Of a stretch of DNA of 64,000 nt, positions 26,523-34,781 are shown piece after piece. The notes beneath the pieces are model-generated. The model was not told the DNA's origin. It did not search any database and saw only the letters and a list, made by a program, of their open reading frames with translations. The position numbers and the translations under genes are program-made. The stretch comes from Lewinellaceae bacterium (GTDB lineage Bacteria; Bacteroidota; Bacteroidia; Chitinophagales; Saprospiraceae), in NCBI GenBank assembly GCA_016716135.1, contig JADJWX010000002.1, positions 186,001-250,000 on the forward strand, given 5' to 3'. Each line of letters opens with the position of its first letter. The first letter of the stretch is position 1.

Positions 26523-27026
26523 ATGAAACGTGACCATCGACCCAAAATCACTATTGAACCCACCCAAGCCGACCGCCTGCTGGAGGGGCTGGCGGCCACC
26601 GGGTTGCTGTTGCTTTTGCTCCTGCCTGCTGCATACTACGGGGATTTGCCCGATTCCATCCCACAGCACTTCAATGCTGCGGGCGAGGCGGACCGCTACG
26701 GTTCGAAAGCGGGTATTTGGCTCCTGCCTGCGATGGGGGGCTTGTTGTACACCTTGCTGACGGTGCTCAACCGCTGGCCGCATATTTTTAATTACCCGGT
26801 AACCATCACGCCCGAAAATGCGGAAAAACAGTACCGCATGGCTACCCGCCTGCTGCGGGGGCTCAAAACCCTGATCATGTTTTTATTTGCGGGAATTACC
26901 TGGGGCATCATCCGGGGCGCTATGTCCGGAAATTCGTCGCTCGGGCCGGCGATACTGGTGATTGTCATCGGTTCGGTTTTCGGTGTGCTTGGTTGGTACA
27001 TGTGGGCGGCATTCCGGAATGCATAA
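26523..27026 (+). CDS. DUF1648 membrane protein
   Basis: A 167-residue protein with about four membrane helices (GLAATGLLLLLLLPAAYYG, GIWLLPAMGGLLYTLLTVL, LKTLIMFLFAGITWGII, AILVIVIGSVFGVLGWYMW). The loop DSIPQHFNAAGEADRYGSKAG is the diagnostic DUF1648 segment, found in SdpI-type immunity proteins and many uncharacterised membrane proteins. I start at the ATG at 26523, because the 36 codons before it are polar and overlap the divergent promoter region. Confidence 0.8.
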   Translation: MKRDHRPKITIEPTQADRLLEGLAATGLLLLLLLPAAYYGDLPDSIPQHFNAAGEADRYGSKAGIWLLPAMGGLLYTLLTVLNRWPHIFNYPVTITPENAEKQYRMATRLLRGLKTLIMFLFAGITWGIIRGAMSGNSSLGPAILVIVIGSVFGVLGWYMWAAFRNA

Positions 27027-27054
27027 GTTGGGTCAGCACATGAAAGGTAAGCTG

Positions 27055-27978
27055 CTAATATTCCGCCAGCCAATGGAAACGATCCTGAATAATCTGCGCT
27101 TTTTGCAAACGCAAAAAATCCAGAAACGCTTTGGCTTGGGGTGTCAATTGCTTGTCTTTCAACCAAACAAATTGCCAGGTTGACTCAATAGGGAAGCCCC
27201 GGACAGGAATGATTTGCAACTGTTGGTTTTTCAGCTCATTCTTGATACCGATCAGGGGCATTATTGAACAGCCCAGCCCGGCTAATACCGCCTGTTTGAC
27301 GGCTTCGTTGGAGGTGAGCTCCATCTTTTTTCGCACCTGGAGGCCTTTTTCATCAAAAAATTTTTCCATCGCATACCGGGTGCCGGAGCCGGGTTCGCGG
27401 TAGATCAGGGGTAATTTGCCGAAAATTGACCAGTCGTAAGGCCGCTTTTGGAACGTCAATTCGGTGTTGGCTACCAGGTGTAATACATTGCGCATCAGCG
27501 GTTCGGTGTGCAGGGTCAGTTTTTCGGGTTTTACCGACACCAGCGAAAAGTCCACCTCGTTGTTTTCAAGGCTTTCGATCACCTTCGTTTTGTTGGTCAC
27601 ATCCATCACCAGCTCGATTTCCTTGTATATCCGCATGAAATCGCTCAGGAAATAGGGCATCACGTATTTTCCGGTAGAAACCACTGATATTTTCAACCGC
27701 CCACCCAACAGGCCCTTAAAAGCCAAGGTCTGGTGGTTTATCCCGTGTACTTCGTTCAAAATTTTTTCAGCCGCCTCGGCAATCCCTTTTCCAAAATCCG
27801 TGATATACAATTTTCTGCCGATGACCTCCGTAAGCGGGATGTCGAATTGGCGTTGAAAATTTTTCAGCTGGATGGAAACGGCCGGTTGTGTTAAATACAA
27901 CTCTTCCGCAGCCTTTGTAATGCTCTGTGTCTGAGTGATTTTGAGGAAAATTTGTAGCTGGTGCAATGTAAAATCCAT
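27055..27978 (-). CDS. LysR-family transcriptional regulator
   Basis: A 307-residue LTTR: a winged helix-turn-helix at 1-60 (LQIFLKITQTQSITKAAEELYLTQPAVSIQLKNFQRQFDIPL), then a periplasmic-binding-like effector domain (GRLKISVVSTGKYVMPYFLSDF, REPGSGTRYAMEKFF). It is divergent from the isocitrate dehydrogenase gene with 91 nt between the starts, the usual arrangement of an LTTR and its target. I infer that it controls that gene. The ligand is unknown. Confidence 0.92.
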   Translation of the reverse strand: MDFTLHQLQIFLKITQTQSITKAAEELYLTQPAVSIQLKNFQRQFDIPLTEVIGRKLYITDFGKGIAEAAEKILNEVHGINHQTLAFKGLLGGRLKISVVSTGKYVMPYFLSDFMRIYKEIELVMDVTNKTKVIESLENNEVDFSLVSVKPEKLTLHTEPLMRNVLHLVANTELTFQKRPYDWSIFGKLPLIYREPGSGTRYAMEKFFDEKGLQVRKKMELTSNEAVKQAVLAGLGCSIMPLIGIKNELKNQQLQIIPVRGFPIESTWQFVWLKDKQLTPQAKAFLDFLRLQKAQIIQDRFHWLAEY

Positions 27979-28069
27979 AAAAAAACCTTATGATTATCAT
28001 TGCAAACATAAATTATAACTTATTTATTTTGTTTAGACTTTTGTGCCGTCAACATTAAAAAAATACAAA
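27979..28069. promoter_or_regulatory. Divergent lysR-icd control region
   Basis: A very AT-rich 91-nt interval (TTATGATTATCATTGC, then TTATAACTTATTTATTTTG). ATGATTATCAT is a short palindrome and could be part of an LTTR operator. No exact TAnnTTTG box is present. Confidence 0.35.
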
Positions 28070-29269
28070 ATGACAAGGATAACAATTGCAAAAGGAGACG
28101 GCATTGGGCCGGAAATTATGGATGCCACGCTGCGAATTCTTCAGGCTGCCGGGGCGCAACTGGAATTTGATGAAATCGAAGTGGGTGAAAAAGTATACCT
28201 GCGCGGAGAAAGTTCGGGTATCTCGAAGGGCGCCTGGGATGTGATCCGGCGCAACAAAGTTTTCCTGAAAGCGCCCATCACCACACCGCAAGGCGGGGGG
28301 TACAAAAGCCTGAACGTGACTATGCGCAAGTCGCTGGGGCTCTTCGCCAATGTGCGGCCCTGTACCAGTTACTATCCTTTTGTAAAAACCAAGCACCCTA
28401 AGATCGATACCATCATTATCCGGGAAAATGAAGAGGATCTTTATGCGGGTATCGAGCACCAGCAAACCGATGAAGTCGTACAATGCCTGAAGCTGATCAG
28501 CCGGCCGGGTTGCGAGAAAATCGTCCGCTATGCGTTTGAGTTTGCCAAACGCTATGGCCGCAAAAAAGTGACCTGCCTGACCAAAGACAACATCATGAAA
28601 CAAACGGATGGTTTGTTTCACCAGGTTTTCCGGGAGATCGCACAAGAATATCCGGAAATTCAGAATGAGCACCGGATCATCGATATCGGCTCGGCGATGC
28701 TGGCAGATACGCCCGAGGTATTTGATGTAATTGTACTCCCCAACCTCTACGGGGATGTGTTGTCGGATATTGCCGCGCAAATTGCCGGTTCGGTTGGTTT
28801 GGCCGGCTCGTCCAATATCGGGGAACAGTGTGCCATGTTTGAGGCGATCCACGGTTCGGCGCCCGATATTGCCGGGAAAAATATTGCCAATCCTTCCGGA
28901 TTGTTGCAGGCGGCGGTTATGCTGCTCAATCACCTGGGGCAGTGCGCAACAGCCGAAAAAATTCAAAATGCCTGGCTAAAGACCATTGAAGACGGTATCC
29001 ACACTTTTGATATCTATCAGGAAGGCCTGAGTACGGCTAATGTGGGGACCCGCGAGTTTGCCGATGCCGTAATTGCCAACCTCGGCCAACAACCAAATAC
29101 CCTGCAGGCTGTAACCTATCGGGAAGGCACCTCCTTTAGCCTGCCTGGATACCAGCGTAAAACCCCCGCGCGCAAAGAGTTGGCCGGCGTAGACCTTTTT
29201 GTACACTGGAATGGTCTGCAAGCCGCCGAACTGGCTGCTGCCTTGAAGAAACTGGAGAGCAAAATGTGA
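28070..29269 (+). CDS. icd: Isocitrate dehydrogenase, main domain (frame ends early)
   Basis: 399 residues from MTRITIAKGDGIGPEIM, preferred over a Met nine codons upstream. Decarboxylating dehydrogenase marks: ITTPQGGGYKSLNVTMRKSLGLFANVRP (substrate Ser/Asn/Arg), the ENEEDLYAGIEH block, VLPNLYGDVLSDIAAQIAGSVGLAGSSNIG (metal Asp), and FEAIHGSAPDIAGKNIANPSG. It oxidises isocitrate to 2-oxoglutarate in the TCA cycle. Long bacterial enzymes of this type (Thermus-like) continue into a C-terminal domain. Here that domain is present but in another frame from 29266. The stop TGA lies inside ATGTGA, with a GTG start overlapping it. Confidence 0.9.
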   Translation: MTRITIAKGDGIGPEIMDATLRILQAAGAQLEFDEIEVGEKVYLRGESSGISKGAWDVIRRNKVFLKAPITTPQGGGYKSLNVTMRKSLGLFANVRPCTSYYPFVKTKHPKIDTIIIRENEEDLYAGIEHQQTDEVVQCLKLISRPGCEKIVRYAFEFAKRYGRKKVTCLTKDNIMKQTDGLFHQVFREIAQEYPEIQNEHRIIDIGSAMLADTPEVFDVIVLPNLYGDVLSDIAAQIAGSVGLAGSSNIGEQCAMFEAIHGSAPDIAGKNIANPSGLLQAAVMLLNHLGQCATAEKIQNAWLKTIEDGIHTFDIYQEGLSTANVGTREFADAVIANLGQQPNTLQAVTYREGTSFSLPGYQRKTPARKELAGVDLFVHWNGLQAAELAAALKKLESKM

Positions 29270-29505
29270 AGCTCACCATGATCACCAACCGGGGCATTAA
29301 AGTGTGGCCGGATGGATTTGATGAAACTTTTTGCACCGACCACTGGCGCTGCCGCTTCAGCAGTGTGGATGAGCGTAAAATGGATAAAAAGGAGATTATC
29401 GAACTGTTGCAGCAATGTGAAGCGCACCAAATCGATACGATTAAAACGGAAAACCTTTATTTCTTCGACGGGAAACAGGGGTTTTCGCTCGGCCAAGGGC
29501 AGTAA
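29266..29505 (+). CDS. Isocitrate dehydrogenase C-terminal domain, out of frame with icd
   Basis: 79 residues (KLTMITNRGIKVWPDGFDET, then CTDHWRCRF, IIELLQQC, IKTENLYFFDGKQGFSLGQG). This is the small C-terminal domain that in Thermus-type isocitrate dehydrogenase is joined to the catalytic part. It is read in the -1 frame relative to icd and begins with GTG at 29266, overlapping the icd stop by 4 nt. Options are a sequencing or true frameshift, -1 frameshifting, or a separate subunit made by reinitiation. The conservation of the encoded domain argues that it is or recently was functional. Confidence 0.8.
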   Translation: MKLTMITNRGIKVWPDGFDETFCTDHWRCRFSSVDERKMDKKEIIELLQQCEAHQIDTIKTENLYFFDGKQGFSLGQGQ

Positions 29506-29542
29506 GTGCAATTTTGGCCCATGTTCCCGTGGGAGGGGACAA

Positions 29543-29783
29543 GTGAGGCGGTGACTGGCAGTCTAATGTCGTCAATTTAAGAAATCAGAGGAGGTGGACA
29601 CTTTTCAAATTTGACTTTTCAAATTGAACTTTTGACTTTTTTAAGAGCAATATCAGTTCGAGAAGTTCCTTTTAAGTCAAATTTGAAAAGTCAAATTTGA
29701 AAAGTCTAATTTGAAAAGTCAAAAGTGTACACCCACCCAAATACCTTAAGTTGACGACATTAGACTGGCAGTCACCGCCTCAC
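29543..29783. mobile_element. MITE-like element, GTGAGGCGGTGACT ends, copy 1
   Basis: 241 bp with terminal inverted repeats of about 39 bp and two mismatches: it starts GTGAGGCGGTGACTGGCAGT and ends with the complement (GGCAGTCACCGCCTCAC). The interior is a palindromic AT-rich tandem of TCAAATTTGAAAAG words. No coding capacity. A diverged copy is at 48263-48472. The flanks show no obvious target duplication. Confidence 0.78.
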
Positions 29784-29858
29784 TACCAGACCACGTTGGG
29801 AATAAGAGCCGCAATTTTACTTTTGGAACAATACATTCACCAAATAATACGGCACATC

Positions 29859-30224
29859 ATGACCATACAAGAAAAGCAATTACCGCAACAATACCGCCAT
29901 TCCCGATCGGTTAACCAGGATACGGATATGTTGGTAGACGAAATGCCGGAAATGCGGCACCAGTTTCAACTCATCAAAGGAAAATTTTCAGCCAAAGACG
30001 CTGAAGAACTCTTGCTGGAACTGATTCATAACAAAATCAAGTTTCACAGCCTGGAATCCCTCATTATTCTGGAACGCTACAACGGCGATACGGCGCCATC
30101 CCAAAAGCGCATTCAGGAATTGAAAGCGGCTCGTGCATCCGTGCAGGAGTTTCTAAAACAGGCTCGTGAAGCCGGTTGGCAGCTTGAAATAAAAAGCCGC
30201 GTTGAGATCAATGTAATTCGATAA
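29859..30224 (+). CDS. Hypothetical protein, helical, 121 residues
   Basis: Starts at MTIQEKQLPQQYRHSRSV. The open frame reaches further upstream, but that part is the inverted-repeat element. The protein is charged and helical (FSAKDAEELLLELIHNKIKFHSLESLIILERYNGD, RIQELKAARASVQEFLKQAREAGWQLEIKSRVEINV). No signal peptide, no membrane segment, and no domain I recognise. It is followed by two terminator-like hairpins. Confidence 0.6.
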   Translation: MTIQEKQLPQQYRHSRSVNQDTDMLVDEMPEMRHQFQLIKGKFSAKDAEELLLELIHNKIKFHSLESLIILERYNGDTAPSQKRIQELKAARASVQEFLKQAREAGWQLEIKSRVEINVIR

Positions 30225-30254
30225 TTTCCATTGATAATTTTCCATTAAGTAAAG

Positions 30255-30284
30255 AAGCGCTCCTGGAGTCAGGGGCGCTTTCTA
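30255..30284 (+). terminator. Intrinsic terminator-like hairpin
   Basis: AGCGCTCC-TGGAGTCA-GGGGCGCT followed by TTCT, 31 nt after the stop of the hypothetical gene. The stem has one T-G wobble. Confidence 0.55.
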
Positions 30285-30328
30285 TTTACGATGGATCGTG
30301 AAAAGTTGCAGGTACACGCCGGTAAAAC

Positions 30329-30363
30329 AAAAAAGCGCTCCTTCCTTCAGGAGCGCTTTTTTT
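30329..30363. terminator. Bidirectional intrinsic terminator
   Basis: AAAAAAGCGCTCC-TTCCTTCA-GGAGCGCTTTTTTT: a GC stem with A-run before and T-run after. It can terminate both the rightward hypothetical gene and leftward nrdA transcription. Confidence 0.75.
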
Positions 30364-30653
30364 AATGATTTACCGATACCATTTAGCGCGCAGTACCCGG
30401 GCCGGACCGGTTTGGAAAAGTGTGGGAAAAGCGTGAAGGGTACAAAAAATATGTGCCCTGGTCGTTCCCGGCGTTCCGGCGCTTTTGTGTCCGGTGATCT
30501 ATTACCCGGCGTTGGGCAGGCTAGTCTGCCTGATGTCGCCTGCATGCCGGATAGTGGAGGGATTAAAGAATGATGAATGATGAATGATGAATGGGTTCAC
30601 CGTACTGGAAAGGTGTAAAATTCATTATTCATCATTCATAACTCATCATTAAA
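30364..30653. other. Intergenic stretch with a TGATGAA inverted repeat
   Basis: 290 nt downstream of nrdA without a supported gene. Its right third (30568-30650) has tandem GAATGATGAATGATGAATGA and, 40 nt later, the inverted ATTCATTATTCATCATTC, forming a long AT-rich hairpin close to the nrdA stop codon. The rest shows nothing notable. Confidence 0.5.
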
Positions 30654-33068
30654 TCAAGCCGAGCAGGCTTCGCAGGTCGGGTCGTCCAAACTGCAAATCT
30701 TGCCTTCTACCTGGTCGGGTGTGATGGCCGACATTTTCGGCGCTTCTTTTTCCACTTTAACCACCGCCTCGTTGGTCACTTTGTTGGCCACAAATTTCTG
30801 CTGGTGTTTGTCGCTGAGTGTAAACTTGATCGGGTCGGTGGCCGCCTTGGAACGCAGGTAGTACATGCCCGTTTTCAAGCCTTTTTGCCAGGCATAAAAA
30901 TGCATGGAGGACAGTTTGGCAAACGTCGGCGCTTCCATGAACACGTTGAGCGACTGGCTTTGGCAAATAAAGGCGCCACGGTCGGCGGCCATATCCAGGA
31001 TGACCTTTTGGCTGAGTTCATAGGCCGTTTTGTACATGTTGCGCACTTCAGCCGGTATGGCTTCAATACCCTGGATAGAGCCGTTGGCTGCCATGATGGC
31101 CTCGCGCATTTCTTCATCCCAGAGCCCGAGGCGCACCAGGTCGTGCATCAGGTATTTGTTCACCACGATGTGCTCGCCGGCGAGGGTACGGCGGGTGTAC
31201 AGGTTGGCGGTGTAGGGTTCGAAGCACTCGTTGTTGCCGAGTATCTGGCTGGTGCTGGCCGTGGGCATGGGTGCCACGAGCAGGCTGTTGCGCACGCCGG
31301 ATTTTTGCACCCGGGCGCGCAGGCTTTCCCAGTCCCAGCGTTTGGAAGGGTTCACGCCCCAGAGGTCAAACTGGAACATGCCTTTGCTGAGCGGTGAGCC
31401 CTGGAAGGTTTCGTACGCGCCGTGTTTTTCGGCAAGAGCGCAGCTTTCGGTCATGGCTGCGAAGTAGATTGTTTCAAAAATGTCTTTGTTCAACCGGCTT
31501 GCTTCCGGCGAATCGAAAGCCATACGCATCAGAATAAATGCATCAGCCAGGCCCTGCACGCCCAGCCCAATCGGACGGTGGCGCATATTGGAGCGCTCAG
31601 CCTCAGGAATCGGGTAATAGTTAATATCAATAACCTTGTTCAGGTTGCGGGTAACAACTCGGGTGATTTCATAGAGCCGCTCAAAGTCAAATTCTCCGTC
31701 CGTTACAAATTTGGGCAGGGCAATGCTGGCCAGGTTGCACACTGCCACCTCATCGGGGGCGGTGTACTCGATGATTTCTGTGCAGAGGTTGGACGACCGG
31801 ATGGTGCCCAGATTTTGCTGGTTGCTTTTTTTGTTGGCGGCATCCTTGTACAGGATGTACGGGGTGCCGGTTTCGATTTGGCTTTCCAAAACGGCGTTCC
31901 ACAAGTCGCGGGCCTTCACCGTTTTGCGGGCGCGACCTTCCTGCTCATACTTGTGGTACAGGGCTTCAAATTCGCCGCCGTACACGTCGTACAAGCCGGG
32001 GGCCTCGTTGGGACAAAACAGGGACCACTCCGCGTCGGCTTTCACCCGCTCCATGAACAGGTCAGAAATCCAAAGCGCATAAAACAGGTCGCGGGCGCGC
32101 ATTTCCTCCTTGCCGTGGTTTTTCTTCAGATCGAGAAACTCGAAAATATCGGCATGCCAGGGTTCGAGGTACACCGCGAAAGCGCCTTTGCGCTTGCCGC
32201 CACCCTGGTCGACGTAACGCGCCGAATCGTTGAACACGCGCAACATCGGAATGATCCCGTTGGAGGTGCCGCCGGTGCCTTTGATATACGAGCCTGTGGC
32301 CCGGATGTTGTGAATGCTCAGGCCGATGCCGCCGGCGCTTTGCGAGATCAGGGCGCAGCGCTGGAGGGTTTCAAAAATACCTTTGATGGAGTCTTCCGTC
32401 ATGCTGAGCAGGAAGCAGGAAGACAGTTGCGGCTTGGGTGTGCCGGCGTTGAACAGCGTGGGCGTGGCGTGAATAAACCAGCGCTCACTCATCAGGTTGT
32501 AGGTTTCGATAGCCGCCTCGATGTCTTCTCCGTGGATACCCACAGCCACACGCATGAACAGGTGTTGCGGGCGTTCGACCACCGCGCCGTCCATCCGCAT
32601 GAGGTAGGAGCGCTCGAGGGTTTTGAAGCCGAAATAGTCGAAGTCGAAATCGCGGTCATAAATGATGGCGCTGTCGAGCTGGTCTTTGTATTTCTGAACC
32701 ACTTCGTACACTTCCTCGCTGATGAGGCCGGCGCGCTCGCCTGTTTTGGGGTCCACGTATTTGTACAGCGCCTTGACCACACGGTGAAAGGATTTTTCGG
32801 TCTGCTTGTGCAGGTTGCTCACCGCGATGCGGGCAGCCAGTTTGGCATAATCCGGGTGGATAGTGGCCATGGTGGCGGCGGTTTCGGCAGCCAGGTTATC
32901 GAGTTCGATGGTGGAAACTTTGTCGTAAAGCCCTGCAATGACTTTTTTGGATACTTCGATGATGCTTACAAAATCGGTATCCAGTCCGTAACAGAGTTTG
33001 CGCAGGCGTGCCGTGATTTTGTCAAAAGACACGTTTTCTTTTCGTCCGGAACGTTTGATTACATGCAT
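30654..33068 (-). CDS. nrdA: Ribonucleoside-diphosphate reductase alpha subunit, class Ia
   Basis: An 804-residue large subunit. An ATP-cone opens the protein (MHVIKRSGRKENVSFDKITARL). Then follow LFNAGTPKPQLSSCFLL (redox-active Cys), the SAGGIGLSIHNIRA loop, PWHADIFEFLDLKKNHGKEE, NLCTEIIEYT with the catalytic Asn-Cys-Glu set, and PMPTASTSQILGNNE. The tail PTCEACSA carries the shuttle cysteines. It reduces ribonucleotides aerobically together with NrdB, which is encoded 2.2 kb upstream on the same strand. The first 15 codons and about 50 bp of upstream DNA are duplicated exactly at 33847-33942. Confidence 0.97.
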   Translation of the reverse strand: MHVIKRSGRKENVSFDKITARLRKLCYGLDTDFVSIIEVSKKVIAGLYDKVSTIELDNLAAETAATMATIHPDYAKLAARIAVSNLHKQTEKSFHRVVKALYKYVDPKTGERAGLISEEVYEVVQKYKDQLDSAIIYDRDFDFDYFGFKTLERSYLMRMDGAVVERPQHLFMRVAVGIHGEDIEAAIETYNLMSERWFIHATPTLFNAGTPKPQLSSCFLLSMTEDSIKGIFETLQRCALISQSAGGIGLSIHNIRATGSYIKGTGGTSNGIIPMLRVFNDSARYVDQGGGKRKGAFAVYLEPWHADIFEFLDLKKNHGKEEMRARDLFYALWISDLFMERVKADAEWSLFCPNEAPGLYDVYGGEFEALYHKYEQEGRARKTVKARDLWNAVLESQIETGTPYILYKDAANKKSNQQNLGTIRSSNLCTEIIEYTAPDEVAVCNLASIALPKFVTDGEFDFERLYEITRVVTRNLNKVIDINYYPIPEAERSNMRHRPIGLGVQGLADAFILMRMAFDSPEASRLNKDIFETIYFAAMTESCALAEKHGAYETFQGSPLSKGMFQFDLWGVNPSKRWDWESLRARVQKSGVRNSLLVAPMPTASTSQILGNNECFEPYTANLYTRRTLAGEHIVVNKYLMHDLVRLGLWDEEMREAIMAANGSIQGIEAIPAEVRNMYKTAYELSQKVILDMAADRGAFICQSQSLNVFMEAPTFAKLSSMHFYAWQKGLKTGMYYLRSKAATDPIKFTLSDKHQQKFVANKVTNEAVVKVEKEAPKMSAITPDQVEGKICSLDDPTCEACSA

Positions 33069-33118
33069 GGTGTAAGAGTTTTTACTTGTTATTCAGTTTT
33101 CGAGTATGTATGTTTTGA
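33023..33118. repeat. 96-bp exact direct repeat, copy 1 (nrdA 5' end and leader)
   Basis: Runs from CAAAAGACACGTTTTC to GTATGTATGTTTTGA. It covers the first 15 nrdA codons and the 50 bp before them. It is identical to 33847-33942, with an 824-bp period. Confidence 0.9.
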
Positions 33119-33846
33119 ATTTTTTCAGTTCCCTCACTTCGGTCTTGATTGGATGCAATTTTCTATTTTCTGGTTATTGGGTAAAGTATTTTAGATTTTT
33201 CAGGTCCCTCGCTACGCTCGGGATGACAGGCGTTTCGGTTGATAACTTTTTTATCAGATGCCTCGCTATGCTCGGCATTTTTGCGGGCTGAGGGTACATT
33301 GTGGGTATTATGGTTCTATATTTTATCATTTAAAAATTGCCATTCGGGGTTAAATTCAGTTATCAGAGTTTCCTTTTTTGCCCGGTTCCACCCTTTAATT
33401 TGTTTTTCCCGCGCTATAGCCCATTCGATGTCCGGGAAGTATTCATAGTAAATCAGGTTGTAACAAAAATACTTTCCCGCGAAAGTGGTTTTGGGGCCGT
33501 TTGCATCTGTCAGATGCTCACTCATTCGTCTTTTCAAATCGTTTGTCACGCCTACATAGAGCACTGTTTTTTTGGGGTTAGTTGTGATGTAGATATAATA
33601 GTTGTGGTCTTTCATGGCTTGTGGTGTTATATTATTAACTACGTACTTCGGATTATTTTTTCAGTTCCCTCACTTCGTTCGGGATGACAAATCCCTTCAA
33701 AAAACTTTCTTTTATCAGATGTCTCGCTATGCTCGACATTTTCACAAGCCCGGTCGGAATATCGAGCGTAGCGAGATATCTGATGGACTGGTTTTATTTT
33801 GCATGCTGTCATGCCGACCGAAGGGAGGCATCTGAGGGACTGGAGG
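33119..33846. other. Segment between the 96-bp repeats with CTCGCTACGCTCGG-type repeats
   Basis: Apart from the GIY-YIG gene (33316-33615), the segment holds five or more variants of a dispersed repeat with the palindromic core CTCGCTACGCTCGGGATGAC: near 33128, 33206, 33256, 33662 and 33718. The type is common in Bacteroidota intergenic DNA. Nothing else is recognisable. Confidence 0.55.
33316..33615 (-). CDS. GIY-YIG nuclease family protein
   Basis: A 99-residue single-domain protein of the UPF0213/YhbQ-like GIY-YIG type. YYIYITTNPKKTVLYVGVTNDLKRRMSEH holds the GIY-YIG half-motifs (YIY and YVG) and the catalytic Arg region, followed by YYEYFPDIEWAIAREKQIKGWNRAKKETLI with the metal-binding Glu. 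Such stand-alone proteins are very common in Bacteroidota and may act in DNA repair or as mobile nucleases. It sits exactly inside the duplicated nrdA leader. Confidence 0.9.
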   Translation of the reverse strand: MKDHNYYIYITTNPKKTVLYVGVTNDLKRRMSEHLTDANGPKTTFAGKYFCYNLIYYEYFPDIEWAIAREKQIKGWNRAKKETLITEFNPEWQFLNDKI

Positions 33847-33942
33847 CAAAAGACACGTTTTCTTTTCGTCCGGAACGTTTGATTACATGCATGGTGTAAG
33901 AGTTTTTACTTGTTATTCAGTTTTCGAGTATGTATGTTTTGA
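33847..33942. repeat. 96-bp exact direct repeat, copy 2 (nrdA 5' fragment)
   Basis: Identical to 33023-33118. On the minus strand it still encodes MHVIKRSGRKENVSF but then runs into unrelated sequence, so it is a dead nrdA start with its leader attached. Confidence 0.9.
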
Positions 33943-34005
33943 TTTCGGTTGCTTTTTGCAGACTTGAGCCTGCCGGAAGGAATTGGTTTAGAGGGGGGAG
34001 TTTAA

Positions 34006-34683
34006 TTAAAACCGCCACCCGGCCCCCACAAACACCGCCCGGTTTTTCATATCCAGTGCACCCAGCGATTGACCATTATCGTCGGTCAGTTCTATGTTGG
34101 AAATATTGCTCAACCCAAGTTGAAATGCTGCAAACAGGTAAGCAGGGCCGATATTGCCGGTCAGTTTGGCCGCCAGGCCGAAATCGGTTGCCGCAAACAG
34201 TTCATCGTCTTTGGTGCTGGTCCAGTCAACGACATCACCCAATTTAACCTGCTCGGCCAGCCGGAACGACAGGTATGGCCCGACGGCAATGCCGAGTGCT
34301 TCAACGGGGTGGAATTCAAGCTGCGGCTGTACGTCGAGGTACCCCAAGCGGTAATCAACCCGGCCGCGGTACAGCGCGAGCTGGCCGTTTTGAATAAAAA
34401 AAGCGCCTTCGGTTTCGTAGTGAAACCCGCGCTGGGAATACTGCACGGCTACCGGCACGGCCCATTTTTCGGAAAAAGCAAGGCGGAGGTTGGCGCCGGC
34501 AAAAAAGCCGGTGCGAAACCTGGCGTCGAAGGCGTCGCCGGGGTCCGGGGTCACCGTGGAAAAAACCGGTCCGGCTTGCAGCTCAACGGAAAATGCCGGC
34601 TTCTGTGCCTGAAGCCCTGAAGCAATCAGCAGCACTGCGCAAAAAAACAGCAGGGATCGGATGGAGTTAATTCGGGCGAGCAT
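34006..34683 (-). CDS. PorT-like outer-membrane beta-barrel protein
   Basis: A 225-residue protein with a signal peptide (SIRSLLFFCAVLLIASGLQAQ). PAFSVELQAGPVFSTV, FFAGANLRLAFSEKWAVPVAVQYSQRGFHYE, LGYLDVQPQLEFHP and AVGPYLSFRLAEQV alternate as in the PorT/OMP_b-brl_2 family, and the chain ends VFVGAGWRF with the C-terminal Phe recognised by the BAM machinery. No specific role. It sits between the nrd genes. Confidence 0.75.
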   Translation of the reverse strand: MLARINSIRSLLFFCAVLLIASGLQAQKPAFSVELQAGPVFSTVTPDPGDAFDARFRTGFFAGANLRLAFSEKWAVPVAVQYSQRGFHYETEGAFFIQNGQLALYRGRVDYRLGYLDVQPQLEFHPVEALGIAVGPYLSFRLAEQVKLGDVVDWTSTKDDELFAATDFGLAAKLTGNIGPAYLFAAFQLGLSNISNIELTDDNGQSLGALDMKNRAVFVGAGWRF

Positions 34684-34781
34684 AGCCGGTTTTGTTTTGT
34701 CTTAAATCAATTGGAAAGGGGGTAAAATAGTGCCGGCACGAACGGCCCCACCGGACGCGCCGACACAAAAAAAGGAGCTAG

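Noticed and set aside
31422..33194. 590-codon open frame on the plus strand opposite nrdA
   Set aside because: It lies entirely antisense to a strongly conserved nrdA and has only low-complexity hydrophobic and His-rich sequence. A GC-rich codon shadow.
33119..33846. Possible CRISPR-like array from the CTCGCTACGCTCGG repeats
   Set aside because: Units are degenerate, irregularly spaced and in mixed contexts. No constant spacer length and no cas genes.
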